From the NCBI GenBank assembly GCA_947179485.1, contig OX359250.1:34440783-34504782 (forward strand): a stretch of DNA of 64,000 bases, in the 5' to 3' direction. This DNA is from Allacma fusca (Eukaryota > Arthropoda > Collembola > Symphypleona > Sminthuridae). Of this stretch, positions 22,601 to 37,600 are shown in pieces. The position numbers were made by a program, and so were the translations under genes. Within the stretch, counting starts at the first letter, position 1. The number at the start of each line of letters is the position of its first letter. The notes beneath the pieces are model-generated. The model had not been told where the DNA came from, ran no database searches, and saw nothing but the letters and a program-made list of their open reading frames with translations.

Positions 22601-25600
22601 GGAGCATCTTCCACCTTCCAAGTCATTATTGTTATAATGGGGAGGGCCTTGTACTTTCATTAATACTAGATTTCAGTATACAGGTAATAAAATTAACGCT
22701 CGTTATAACGGCCGCCCTTAAAATTCTTATAGTATTTTAAGCACAGGAGACACAGTCATTTATCAGAATTTAAATATTTTTTGGATAAAACCGTAATGCT
22801 TGGGACAGTCTCGTTAAAGCGGTCCCGGGGTTCAAATAGTAAGTTCGGTGTGTACTTGTACTGAGAAAAAGTATAGCCGTTATAACGAGATTGTACTGAG
22901 CGTGCGAAGTGGTAAAACAGAAAGAAGAGAGGAAATTTCCCCAATTTTTTCTAAGGGTTTTCTTCCTCGAGAAGAAAAAAAAACCTGAATAATGACGGAA
23001 AGATTGAACCAATGTGGATTTGAGATTTTCCCAAAGACATTTATCCAAGTCTCCTGACAGCTCTACATTTGCTGGAAGGTTCAGGGGGAGTGTAGTTATC
23101 TCTAGAATTTCTGCCTGTGCGCTCACATTTTCTCTCCACACAAAATCCCCTGAATATGTAATTTATGAAGAATAGTGACATTTTGCAATATTGTATATTT
23201 ATCATGTAACATTTCCCACGGAAGTACTCAGCTATAGCAAGAGATATGAACGGGGTTTCGGGCTTAATGGCAAAGATAGCAAGTGAAATCTCAGGTAAGG
23301 TAACGCATATCTGCGTATGTTCGGGGTCTCATTCAGCATTCCCCTCCCCCTCTCTCTCCGTCACTCATTCAAAACTCAGTTTTTACATACAAGAATTTTT
23401 TCCCTCTCAAATTTTATTTCATGCTCGTACCTTAAACATTAATATTGTAAAAATAAATTCCATTTCCATTGACCCAGACTTCCAGGACAATATTTGACCT
23501 GGGATCAGAGGTTGATGATGACCAAGGTTCAGAGTAATATTAAAGATTTTAAAGGATTTCAAAAATTTGATTTTTATTTCCGGAGAAATATCTTTGAACT
23601 ACCTGATTTTGCAGGGCACTCCCAGAAGTTCTGTCTTGATTGACCAAAATTAATATTTGAGGTCAAAGAGGTCATGTCAAGGTATTATTTGCACTATTTT
23701 TTTTTTGCTATTTCACTTCTGCAAAAAGAATTTGGTCTGGCAATTTTATTTATTATTTTTTTGGCAATATTATTTTGACTCCTGTGACCTCAAATATACG
23801 TAAATATAAAGCTCAATCCAAATATTTCAAAAACAAAATTCTAACAAATGTGAAGTGAAAGTTGTTTTAATAGAATATTTTTGAAATTGTATTTACGTGG
23901 TCTAGGGCATTGGGGCAGGCGCAAGAAGGGATTTGACACCCTGCCTTATGTACTCATGTGTTCTCAAATTGGATATGTGCTGAACCTAGAGGAATTTATG
24001 CGTTACTAGGAAATTGATTAAACTTTGCTGGAGTTGTTGCATTGAAAAGGGGAATAGTACAATGGGAGTGAATGTACACAAATCTATCAAATGCCTTCTG
24101 ACAGTGAGGCTTTCTGCTCCTGACGACCATATCGGTTACAAATTAGATTTACTCAATTATTCCAATGGTTTTCCTTTCTCGACTCATCCGCAACTTCCCT
24201 CACTGCCTTTTGACCGGCCCAGCCCCAGGGCTCCGAAGTGTGTCACAGAATTCTGTTTTTAAAAGGTTCATGTACCACTCCCGAAATGGAATTTCATTTT
24301 TTATATAATTATTATATTCAACATTCCCCTCAAATTTTTCCCTGTCCACGCTTATTTAAAAAAAAAACACCCAAAATTTTCAATAAAAATTTACTTGATG
24401 GCAAATATTTTAACCTAATACCTTTATGACAGTCTCTCCTTATAAAAACATTTTTTTATTAGTCACAGCCCTTAAAGCAAAAATTCTCTTATGAGGGTGT
24501 GGGTTATAGTAAGAGGGCTCTCCAGCACGTTATAATTGGGAAATTAACATTAACAGTGTGCGAAATGGGAAAATGTCCAAATATTTTGACCCGAAAGAAA
24601 ATAAGTTACTTGTTCATATATATATAAGGTCCGTTATAGCAATCACTCACTCTCAATTGTACCATTTGGGCTGGGAGTGAAATTTGACCTTATCTCTGCT
24701 ATAATGTATTTTTCAGACAATAGGTCCTTCCAGACTGGGATTGATTCATGGTTTTGAGATTGGGGAAAGCATGAAGGGAACATTTGAGAATCACACCTGC
24801 TTTAATAGGAGTAGGGAAAGGAGCTTTGGAGAAAGTCCCGTCTGGCCCACAAGACACTCCAGTTTAGTATTATTGCGAGGTTAAGTGTCAAATCCCATAA
24901 GGTTTCACAGACACACACATACACACACACACGCATTCTTTTTAGGAGTTGCTCCGGAATCCCCTCATAAGGAGGTGTGACTGTATGTGAAAAGGGAGGA
25001 TTGGAAATGATGGGAGTAGTGTGGGATTGTGTTGGCTGACTCATGACTGCCTCCGTGTTTTTTTGTGTGAAGGGATGAAATGCTGGGATTGGTATTGTAA
25101 AATGAAGGATTGGGAATGGTGCATATAAAGGCAGGGGCTTGGTATAGAATGAGGGAATGAGACATGGTTGGTATCAGGAGTGGAATTTATCTTGAGTTGA
25201 AAAGTGAGCCCAGACCGGCCAAGAGTATGTTATGGTTGTTTTATGTGCTTGTGTGGTTCCTGATTCCCCACCAGATTGTTGACATAATGGATTGACTTGA
25301 CTTTCCAGAGACTGGGTAGTTTGGAGGGAGACGTAGTGCCTTACACAATGGGACTTCCAGTGACGAACAATGTGCCCGCACTGGGAGGCCCGCCATTTCT
25401 TTCGCCATGGTCCAGTCTGGCTAATTTCAGCAAGCAGGATGCCCAAGTCTCGGAAACACTTGTTCACTACTTTTCAAACTTTGTTAAAAGCGGGTAAGCT
25501 ACTTTTATTACTTCCGCTATTTATATGCTCCCACTACAAACACGCACGAGGTCCTCACAAACCCTCCCCCACCCTCGAACCCTTTACAGGAGAAATGTTC

Positions 25601-28600
25601 TCCTGTAAGAAATTATTTAATTCCTTATTTTGTACAAAACCTTTTCCCGAATTTCTAGAACTATTTTCACTGACCCAGGTCAGGATTTCAGGTCACAGGG
25701 GTCATGAGCGCAAATTGAAAATTATTAAAGAAATTGTAGAAACCGAACTATTTTTTTAATTCAATTTTGCAATTTTTTTCAAATCGGGTTATAAGTTTGG
25801 TTTTTTACTTGTATTGACCTAGGTCAACATTTGAGGTCACAAGGTCGATAGCATGTGGCAGGGTCATGTTCTAAAGAATTTAAAAATTGTGAGGTTTTAA
25901 TTCCTTCACAATACTTTTTTCAAGGGATATTTTAACAGCACAGTTTTGAATAAAATTTTAAGGGCTTTTCAGGGGAAAATTTTTGAGAGCGTTTTGAGAA
26001 AAATTGTGAGGACTTAAGTGTTGATATATGTAGGTCAATATAATAATATTTTTAGAAATTAATAATTACATTTTATGGAAAGGAGGGGATTTGGAGTTAG
26101 TGTTAGGATCCAGGGGGGACACATATTTAAAAATCCCTGTGCATTTATAATTGCATAATAATTTAAGGGGCTTTTTGGAAAACTTATTGCCACTCGGGAA
26201 ATGGCTATTCTTGAGAGAGGAAGCTGTTAGTGAAATCATTCCTATTATAGCCCAATGATTCCCCAGACATGAGAGTATATTTAATTTGCGTACATGTAGA
26301 TACATACATGCAATTATGCAGAATCACCGTATGCCCACTCCCAATTCCCATCCTACTATGTAATGCATCTCCGTACATTTAGCAATTGTAAACAAACTCT
26401 GGAGGGAGCCCTCCATTATCCCCTTGTCTCAGCCTTCCCATGATCGTACACAGTCCTGGAGATAGATACTTAACTGAGCCAGGCCTTTTATCCCCGCTCT
26501 CATCACAGAGCACTCACAATTGTCCATTGAAGTCTTCAAAACGTCAGGGGTTAGGATGAGCCACTCTTCCAGTATTTACTATTGAAAGTAGAGTTAAAAT
26601 CTCTGGTCATCTCCTTAATTGAATTAGCCCTTTAGTGATCATGACTACAATGCCCTCTCTGCATAAGAGCTCTAAAAATAGCACATTTTACTTTAAAATA
26701 TCCAGAGACTTGTAAGCAAGTGCATTTTTATATCACGTTGTTATATCCTTATTTTATACTGTAATAACAAGAATAATATAATTGACTTGTAATTATTTCA
26801 AGTCAATTAATTACATCCAAAAAATTTTACGCAGTTCATTACTACTGCCATTGAATTATCTCCCAATGGCGGGGATTCCAAAGTTAAGGAAAGTTAATTT
26901 TTCTATGCACTTACAAAACTTTCCCCTCAAATTCAATTTGTACTTGACCTTTGAAACAAAAGACTGAGTTTAGGATCCTCGAATGATTCAATGGGTTGTA
27001 GGAATTGAATATCGTAAAATTACTTTCCTCTCCTCAAAGTTTCAGTTGCAGAAAGTTTAGGGAACTCAAGTGTGAGTAGGCAAGGCGAGTGCAATGGAAA
27101 CTTATTGTATTTTAAGAAACTGAAAGAGGCTACGAAGGATTTTTCTGACTTTCACTCGATCAGAAAGTCGCTTTCGGGCTTTTTCAAGGGACGTTTAATT
27201 TTCTTGTTGGGGATTTATTTTAATATTGCTGGAAATATTTATTCCGTTATTTTTGACTCTTTTTAAATTTGAAACAAAAATGTGGTTTTGAGGGGGAAAT
27301 TTTATTTGATTACATTTTACACGATGAATAAAAATTTTAATCAAAGGAAAAATGTATTTGTTAGAATTTTTGTCTTTGAAAGTATTTGCTAGAATTTTTG
27401 TTTTTGAAAGTATTTGTTAGAATTTTTGTCTTTGAAAGTATTTGCTATAATTTTTGTTTTTGAAAGTATTTGTTAGAATTTTTATCTCAGAATGTATTTG
27501 ATAGAATTTTCGTATTTGAAAGTATTTGCTAGAATTTTTGTCTTTGAAAGTATTTGCTAGAATTTTTGTCTCAGAATGTATTTGATAGAATTTTTATCTC
27601 AGAATGTATTTGTTAGAATTTTTGTCTCACAATGTATTTGTTAGAATTTTTGTCTCACAATGTATTTGTTAGAATTTTTGTCTCACAATGTATTTGTTAG
27701 AGTTTACTCGAAAATCTGGGATTTATTTGAAATGATAAAATGTCGTTGGAAGTAACCTCAAGATTCCAAGTGGCTCAGTATATAAAGGGAGGTGTGAGTG
27801 AATGAGGGAAGCGGTTTCTGTTTGTGATGCTTTTGCATATTGATCATATTTAGCCCCATGGTATTATTGAGTCCTGTTGCTTGAGTTCAGGGAGTTATAT
27901 ATGTGGGATTTGCTTTCCTTTGGATTCCCTGGAACCCAACTGTCAAATCCAGTTAATAATGGAGTTGGTGAGAATTGCTTACTCCCTCTCAGCCCCAATA
28001 AAGCAGAGCAAATGGGGACGAAATTTGCATGGACTCATTTGCATGGTGTGTTTAAAAGGATTGAGAGGAATGATGAGAGACACTTGAGTGTGATTCTCGG
28101 AGGGAAGCTCCAATCAAATTATTCCTTTTCCGGTCCTTGCCTCTGTTTACAGAGTTTGACGCATCTCCTTGCGGTCAGTGGCAATTTTCCCCCACGCCGA
28201 GCCCCCCTTCCCAACCATTTACCGCTCCTTAACCCAATATCCGCTGAGTTAGCACAATTTCACGGGTTGTTTTTAGAAGCACATTAAGACGCGTCAGTCG
28301 GGCCAAACACCGTGGATTAAATTAGACAACTTAAGATGGATTAACCAGAGCATTAGGATCTGGGAGCATCAGAGGGGTGGCTAAGAAGCAATTCGGACTG
28401 GTTCAATATTTTCACTGGGAAATGATGATTTCCTGGGAATAATTATTACACAAAACAAAATTGATGAGAAAAATGTGTGAAGTAACTCCAAGAGCGCAGG
28501 GCATGATGATGATGTGTACACTTGTGTGAATATGTATGGAGTGAAAGGTGATTGTAAGGATGGGATTAATGTGAGGTGTGAATTAATTAATGACAGGGAT

Positions 28601-31600
28601 CCGAACATTAACGAGGGTGTGCGAGCCCTGGGAGTGAGTTCCTCGAGTAGAGCTGAGAGTTCGGGGAGTCATGACTGGGTGAGTTTAAGTGGAAGTACAA
28701 GTTCCTTCGCCGCCTCAGCCTCGTCCACATCTTCAAGGGAGAGACTCCGAGCCCGACCACTCTACTGGGACGCCTTTGATGGGAATACACAGCTTTATCT
28801 GAACTTAGGAACTAAACCCAAGATACGGAGCCATTATCGTGGACATAAAATGGCTCTTTGGCTCAATTTAATCCCTCAGATTCACCTACCCGGTGGAGCT
28901 GATGTCACTATGGCTCATCATTCCTTTCCAGATGACAATCCAGAGTTGTATGTCGGTGAGGATCCCTATCTTCGCTCTCCCTGTATTTAATGCCAATTAT
29001 CTTCATTGTCCAAATTTATTTGCTGACTCCACACATACAATTTTTGATGCTCCAGCTCGGACCAATTCCCTTTGATTCTTCCTTAAAGTTAATTATTTCT
29101 GGAGAAAGTTCGAGAAAGTAGGAGAAAGTTAGAGGAAATAGGGGGGGATAAAAATAAACGCCTCGAGTCAGCGCAGTGCCCAGCAACAAAGGGGTCGGGT
29201 GACGAAGGTCAATGTAAATAAATTAAGGAAACAGGGAAAGACACCAGAATAATGTAGAGAACATCGGGTGAAAGCAGGGGTTAGGGAGACAAAATAGGTA
29301 AGACCTCTAGAAATCCAGTTAGTCGTTGAAAGGGAAAGCTGAAAAATTAAGTCAAAGAAACTAGGTGAAAGTTGTGGGAAGTATGAGCTAGTAGTAGATA
29401 TTATTAGAGAGTAGGAAGCAGTAGGAGGAAGAAAGTAAAATTATTATTGAAACCATAGGAGAGAAAATGCTAGTTGCAGAAATTAGAAGCAAGTGGACGG
29501 ACTTGAAATCCATCAGGGGCAAGTAAGATTACTCTAGACAAATTAAAGCCAGATGGTCAAATTGTAACTCAGTAGGAGATGGTAACAATTTCAGGACAAA
29601 TTAAAACGTGAGGAGAAAGCAGTAGGATATAATAATATCAGAAGAATACCAGTAAGAAAAATTATGTCAATGGGGGAAAGTAACACAGCCTTGATGGGTA
29701 AAGTAGAGGTTTTAAAAGTGAGTCACTAAGAGCCTGGAGAGAAAGTAGTACTCAGTAGGAGAAAGTAGAGATTCTAAACGTGAAAGTCAATAAGAGCCTT
29801 GAGAGAAAGTAGTATTCAGTAGGAGAAAGTAGAGATTCTAAAAGTGAAAGTCAATAAGAACCATAATAGAAGTAGTACTCAGTAGGAGAAAGTACAGATT
29901 CTAAAAGTGAAAGTCAATAAGAACCATAATAGAAGTAGTACTCAGTAGGAGAAAGTACAGATTCTAAAAGTGAAAGTCAATAAGAGCCATTATAGAAGTA
30001 GTACTCAGTAGGAGAAAGTAAACATTCTAAAATTGAAAGTCACGAATAGCCTTAAGGGAAAGTAGTACTTAGTAGGAGAAAGTAGATATTCTAAAATAAC
30101 TATCAAGTCAATAAGAGCCATAAGAGAAAGCAGAACTCCGTAGGAGAAAGTAGAGATCCTAAAAGTGAAAGTCAATAATAGCCTCAAGGGAAAGTAGTGG
30201 TCAGTAGGAGAAATTATATCTCATGCACAAAAAGAAGAATCCGAAACAAAATATTGGGAAAATTAGTAAGTACATGTCAGTAGGAAAATTGAGAAGACTA
30301 TAAGCAGCTGTAATACACAATAGAAGAAAGTAGGAAGAAGTGATATACATACATACATATGTAGACACAGTAGGCTACCAAAAGACTGACTAGAACCTAG
30401 TAAGTGAAAGAAGAAGAGAGTGGAGAACCGTGCTGTACGCCAGCTGGAAACTGACTACAAAGGCAATGAAAAATTATCAAGGGCAGTTAGGCAGGATTAA
30501 GGTTGATCAGAGCGATTTAAAATTGTAGGTCCCGTTCGACCGCTGATGCCGTACACATTAGTGGATCAAACGGGAAGAGGAGCGGATGGCTCAGCTCCGT
30601 ATCCCGGTTCGAATCTACAGACACCAACCATTTCCCCTGGGATAGCAGTAACAACCACGGAATGTCCAGAAGGAACTGATCCGCCCTTCTCTCAAGGAAC
30701 TCGACACACTGTCGTGTAAGAAATTTTTTGCTCTCTCCTCTTCTTTTCCCACACGACCCAAAATGCCACTAACTTTCCAGTTTTTTTATGCTTTCCCGAA
30801 CCAGTCTCAAAAGTAACATTGTGAGCTATTCCATCATGCAAAATACCTCCGTGTTCTCTCAATGCAATCCTTCAAACCCTCAATGCCCACAGAAGAGCCA
30901 GTCCTTTAAGATGTAACTTTTCTTCATCACATGATTTATTTGTGCTTTAGTAGTATTTCCCCTCAATAGTTCCCATTTATGTAGAAACTTTTCCGAATCA
31001 ACTTTTCTACAACAGTTTCAACTTCCAGTATTTCTTGGATGCGAAGAGACACTCCGAGGAACCAAACCCCTATGAACTTTGCTATATTATGTCAGCTGTA
31101 GACACGTAAAATACAGTTATAGCTGGCCCGATTGACAGCATCCAAAAATATCCCTCACCACTTTCTCCACCACAAATCTCATTTACACAAATTTCCCTCC
31201 CGCCAATTTTTAAAGTAAATTTTGCGACAAATTCTCTAAAATTTATTTCACTGACACTTACCACAATTTCCAAGTTTTTATGGGCGGGAAATAAAACCCA
31301 AAGTTTATTTATTTTCACCCTCAAAAATTTTAAAACCATTTTTGCATTGACAAGTCCTAACTTTTTCCTGGCTCCTTCCGACAGCCAAAATTTTTCACCT
31401 GGGCTAATGTAATAATTATTTTTTACATTTTCCATAAAATTTCCTTCTCATTATTTCCAGACAAGTTTCTCAAGTCCGGTCTAATTTTTTACCTTAAAAA
31501 TTTACTACTTTTACCGCCCTCTTTTAAATCCTGGACTTCTCAATGTGAAATTTTCTTACGCCTTGGCCCATATATAATAATTACCTATATTAAAATTCTA

Positions 31601-34600
31601 AACACACATAATTTCTGGCCTTCAAAAATTCCGTCACGTATCATAGAACCTTCCCTCAAAATTTTAACTGTGGCCAGATAAACGCTAAAATTCCGACGTT
31701 AATTCAGTTCAATGTACGTCAATGCGCTTTGATGCTATGAAATTCGCCTACAATTATTGGACATTATTAAAAAATAACATTTGTGTAATAAATGACAATG
31801 GGGGGAAATTTTCTTGGCATTTAAAGCAAGTTACAAACATGGCGTCCCTTGAAAAAACAAATTTCTGCAAGGAAGCGTTACATTTTTTAGGGGGCAATTT
31901 CCCCGAATTTTCTCTCCCAAGATATTTTCATGAGGTTTTACAGCCCGATTCCCCATAATATTTTCTTTTTATGTGCATACATTTAGATACTCATATGAAA
32001 AACACATGTTTTTGTTTGCTCCTTGTACTTATGCGCTGAGTTATTGGGCTGGCTTTTAATGGTTTTGGAACTTATTAATATATTTTAGACGGGGAGAGGT
32101 CGTGGATTCAGAGAAAGGACTCCCATCGAATAGACAGAGCAACAATAATAATGCAAATGAGCTTCCGGAACTGGGAATGGGGATGAGTGGAGAGTACGAC
32201 TATGCCACAGCCCTCACCGTAACCATGACAGTGGGCATTTGTCTCATTCTCCTCAATGTTCTCGTTTTTGCGGCCATCATGTGTCATCGTAAAAGAGAGC
32301 TGGGGCTTCCAGTGTCCAATCATCCCAGCAATCGAGAGCCACACAGTGGGATTTCTCACAAGTCTCCCTACAACGAGGTTATCTTCATTTTATCTCCTTA
32401 CATGTTTAAAAGTAATTATACCTACAGCCAATTCTATTTACAAGGGATTTACCAGTCTTTAGAAATTGTATCACAAAATTACACTACCCTTTTATTAGAA
32501 ATTTTTAGAAAAAATCGAACCTTGTGGGAAAAAATTGCGAGTGTAGATAAAAAAACGCTCTTGTAAAAAAGTATGTTATAGGAAGAGATCAGTGTTTGAG
32601 ATATCTCTGTCCTAAATCATTAATTTGGTTTTATTTTTTCCCTGGGAGAAAGTTCCACCGAGGGGATAATAATTTTTGTTGGGTAAATATTATTTCCCAA
32701 TGATTTCTTATGGGAAGGGGGAATTCCCAGAAACTAAAAATAATTATTGCAGGGTTTCGGTCTCCCCCTTCCCAACAAGGCAGATGACAATAAGAGATTA
32801 GGGAAAGTCCAATGAGGAAGGGAAATATGAGCACGTCAAGGAAATTAGGAGTTTTTAATGTGGGGTTTTTAAGATTTATGGGTGAAGTAGGAATGTTTAG
32901 CTGAGACTTGTACTATGACATAATACATGGGACTCAAATGGGAGTGACACATGAGGTAGCGTTTCGTTTATCTTTTTTGTCACGTCAGCTCCCCGTGCGT
33001 GACTCGACTCATTATTTGTGGTAGGTGAAACGCAACAATTTTTTTAATCTTTAACAAATAAACAGTTTTGTGAGGTCTTTCACTCCTTCAGAGAGCGAGA
33101 GTTTATTGAAAAAAAAGTTTTAAACTACTTTCCTACGCTTATATGTATGTACAAGGTTCCCCTACAAAATTGTTACCCCCATAATTTTTGTGTATAAAAC
33201 GTTTAGTACACCATTTTGTAAAGAATATTCTTCCGCATAAAACTTCCCGTTACCCCATTTTAAATAATTATTTCCTTGAATCGTATTTTATAAAACATTT
33301 TTGTATTCATAGTTTCAGGTTATTACTTTTATCCGTTCATTATTTTTATTTCCCATAAAATTGCTTACAAATATTGGGATAATATTTTTTTAATTAATGA
33401 AGAAAAAAGCTGAGAAAAATCCTTTGCTTAATTCATTTAACTAACCTCTGACCTTGGGAAAGTTAAATTGGGGAATTTTTTTGCTTTGGTGAGACTTTGA
33501 GCAAAATTCTTTGGAAACGTGGGGAATTAAAATTTGTAGGAAAAATATATGTATCTACATCAGAGGAAATTTTTTTAGGGAAAATATTTTTCAGACCTTG
33601 CACATATGTACATACGTGCTTAGTAAATATTGCATAGAAAACAATATTTTCACTCTGTGAGATGCAAGAGTGGGGAAGGGAAAGGGAGCGAGTAAATTGT
33701 AAAAGGAAGGCGAGGATCGAAAATAAGAGCAAAAGGAAAACCTTGACTTCTCCTCCAGCGACTCTGTACATGTTGTTGAGTTTTCTAATTTTCCCCGGAA
33801 AAAACACAGCTCTGAGAGTTTTCTGATAGGTAAATGTGATAATTAACAATTTGCTGTACTCCAAGATTTCCTGGCTATCAACGAGTACGTCATGTGCTGA
33901 CAGAGGTGGAAATTTGATCCATCAGAGTGTAGCGTGCTTGTTTCCATTAACTTTTCAAAATACAGATATTTTGCCAAACACAAGTCAGTCAGCAAGTACT
34001 CCAACGTTAGGGTTGGGAAAAGTTCAAAAGCTCTAGAATAAAAAACATTCTGGCCCCATTTTTTCTGAGACACACTCATTGAATAATATTATTAATCAAC
34101 AATAAGATTTCCTAAAATTGTCACAAAATTCTGCGGACATGTTTTGAAAAAATTTTTAACAAAATATTTCCCCAAATTAAACAGAAATTTATAATGCAAA
34201 ACTGCCCACAAACTCTTTGCCAGTTCTCCCCCAAATTTTTCTAAACTTGTCAAAATTCTAGTATACAAATTGCCCGAGAGTATTTGAAAATTAAGGGATC
34301 TTCTGGCCACAATGGAATTACAGGCGCTAGTTCCAAAATATGTATTCTTCCCTAGAAATGAAATTGTAATTCCAATTTTTTTTATTATTTTTATATTTTA
34401 CAAGAGCTCGAGGGCTTCCCAAATTTGCTCAACCCTTTTCCCTTGTAATTTACATGATTTAAAATCTCCACAGGTATCTACATATACTTCAGGAAGCATA
34501 TATGACGAAACAAAACCACTTAATCCGCTCCCCCTACATACATTTTTCCTCATATGACACAATAGATACATACATAATTACATACAATGTTAAAATTGAT

Positions 34601-37600
34601 ATAGAAAAATCCCACTGAGCCGCTTGAACTTCAGTGAAGGAAATTTGGAAATCCCGAGGGCTTGGCAAGAGATTGATAGGAAGGAACAATGTTGGAGGGG
34701 ATGGAAACAAAAGTGAAGTGAGGGCTGTGTGAGGACATGGGCACATGAAATGGAAATCAATCCTAATCGAGATATTACAACTTTCCACAATAATTTCTGC
34801 CACTAGGAAAATCCATGTTATTACAGATAGCGTTAACTTATGATACATCCCCTGAACACGTTTACATAAGGGTTTATCCCTAGGTAATTTACAATATACT
34901 GTTCCGACATGCAAGCCCTATGTCCGATCCCTTGCTTCGCTTCCTATACAGTGCTTTCTCCTGCGTTGGATAAAAAACAGACGCACTCAAATTAGTGGGA
35001 ACTTTTTGGGGAAAGTTTAAATTAGAGATAGTACGAGGCTTCACTGTAATACATAATTCATAATGTGCGTACATAATTATGTATATTGGCTCCTGTAAGA
35101 ATAAATATTGGGATTGTACTGGACTGCTGTATTGTTATGACCCGGGTGAAAGTTGTTGAGGGAGTGTGTTATAGGGAGAGTGGACTGTAGGAGGGGAAGG
35201 GTTTAATATAGGAAATGTGTGTTTGAATTGGGGCGTTTGGGTTGTTTCAGGAGGACTATAAGTGGCCGCCGAGCACGAGTGAGTTTCCGGAGCATTTGTC
35301 ATGTTATGGTGATGGTGGAGGAGAGGAAATGGGGGAGTCGATTGGACTGAGTCAATTCCCCGCGGCCGCATGTGCTCAGCTTGATTTGAAGTCAATGTCG
35401 ATGTCAAACTGTAACTCCGTAATGAGACCTGGCAGATCACCTTCTCCCTTAATGGTTCTCAGTCCACAGAAGTCGGATCGGAGTTACTTGGGAAGCAGTG
35501 GGGCTTGCGGGGGCATAAATCCCAGTCAGAGTCAGAAGCGACTGCCAGTGCAAATGCCCATGTCAATGTCTATCCCTTATTGTGTTGGAGGGTCAGCTAA
35601 TCCCTCGTCCTCTTTCCAGTCCAATTCCAACTCTCCAAATATGGCTTCATCGATCCGACTCTACTTGAATCAGAGTGCAGGTAAGTGGCACAATACGCCT
35701 TCCCTTCTGTCTATATGACCTAGTATTACTATTATTATTATTATTACTATTATTACTCTACCTGGCTTTTTTCTTCCCAGTGTCATACTGGGTGATCTCT
35801 AGCGTTTCCACATCATGTCCATCGTAGGGGCATTGACTGAGGGGTCATATACGAGTGGTGTGGATGTTAGAGTGAGGGGATGGCGTAGTGAAAGGTCACA
35901 ATGGAAATCTCTAGTGAGGAAGGAACAGTACTTTGAGGGGCTAAACTAGGGGGAGTCACTTTCATGAGAGTGACTTTTGAAGGGGCGGGTCAGAGACAGG
36001 TGTCAATTTATGAGGGGGTGACCTTTATAGCGGAGGGGGCACTCTATGTTGGGAAGGGTGACAGTGATGTGACGTCTAAAGAGGGGGAGTACAATGAGAC
36101 AGAGAGTGACCTTATTAGAGGGCATTATGAAAGGGAGTGACCTTATTAGAGGGCATTCTGAAAGAGAGTGACCTTATTAGAGGGCATTATGAAAGAGAGT
36201 GACCTTATTAGAGGGCATTCTGAAAGAGAGTGACCTTATTAGAGGGCATTCTGAAAGAGAGTGACCTTATTAGAGGGCATTCTGAAAGAGAGTGACCTTA
36301 TTAGAGGGCATTCTGAAAGAGAGTGACCTTATTAGAGGGCATTCTGAAAGAGAGTGACCTTATTAGAGGGCATTCTGAAAGAGAGTGACCTTATTAGAGG
36401 GCATTCTGAAAGAGAGTGACCTTATTAGAGGGCATTCTGAAAGAGAGTGACCTTATTAGAGGGCATTCTGAAAGAGAGTGACCTAATGAGAGGGCACTGC
36501 AGTGAGGAGTGACCTCGTGTGAGATAGTGAGCGCAGTGTCCTAGAGTCAGGCTGTGGAAATAGCAAAGAAGTGACATACGAGTGACCTATATAGTGAAGG
36601 GGTGTTACATACAAGTGTGACCTAGTGAGTGGGAAAAATAGGGAGGGTTTATTGACCCAGGTCAACATTCTCGGTCAGAGGCAAAGACAGAGCAAAGACG
36701 AGTTCGTCCCCTTGGGGCATCTTTTACGAACTTTAGTCAATGCCAATAATAATTTGAGAAAATATTACAATCAAAATGCTATACAAAACAAGATGTATAT
36801 AGATATATAAAATAGGACTATACAAAGTTGGATATATACTGGTCACTTTATCCTGTGAGGTAGATAAGAGGAAATGATGGTAACAATCCTGTATACACTT
36901 TCTCATATCCCAGGACTATTCTCCCTTTATTTTTGATGCGCAGTGCAAGGCCTTCCACCTTCCCAGACTACACCGAATGTCTGGACTTACCCCCATCATG
37001 GTACAAATTTATCAAACAGCTCCTTCTTTACTCTCAGCTCTAAAACAGTCAACCTTCAAAGACACGGATGGCCTTTCCATTTAAAAAACAAACCTTATCA
37101 ATTCCAACAGCCTACATAATTACATGCATAGTGTAACTTTATCTCGCTCCGTCTGTACTATCTCAGTACACCTCAGTACGAGTCATTTTATCCGACGCAA
37201 CATATAAACTTATACTATATAAGTTGACCATTATATTTGTTTTAACCGGGCCAAAACAAATTAGTAAGAGTTGGAAATGGGTAAAACAACTGGGATCAAA
37301 TATCCACATGATTTATCATTACGCATTACTTGGAATTTTTATCACACAGATTTCCCATACGACCAGCACTATTTCCAGTGTCATAAAATATATTTTTCCT
37401 CCTGACCTAAGTAGGGAAAAATGTCGACTATGCCGTGTGGTCACAATTATTTTAGCGACAAAATATTTGTTTAAATCAGTGCGGTTTTAAGAGACTGCTA
37501 TTTTTAAAAGATTTAAAAAACCCTGTCTTATTTACCATTTTTGACAGCCATGACTGGAAGTTTTATTTAATTTTTAATGAATAAACATATGACATTATGA

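Noticed and set aside
22640-22900. A pogo-like element with TTATAACG motifs in a neuroligin intron
   Set aside because: Only scattered motifs; no matching pair of ends with TA duplication found.
36100-36485. CRISPR array
   Set aside because: 31-bp units are directly adjacent without unique spacers, in an intron of an animal gene.
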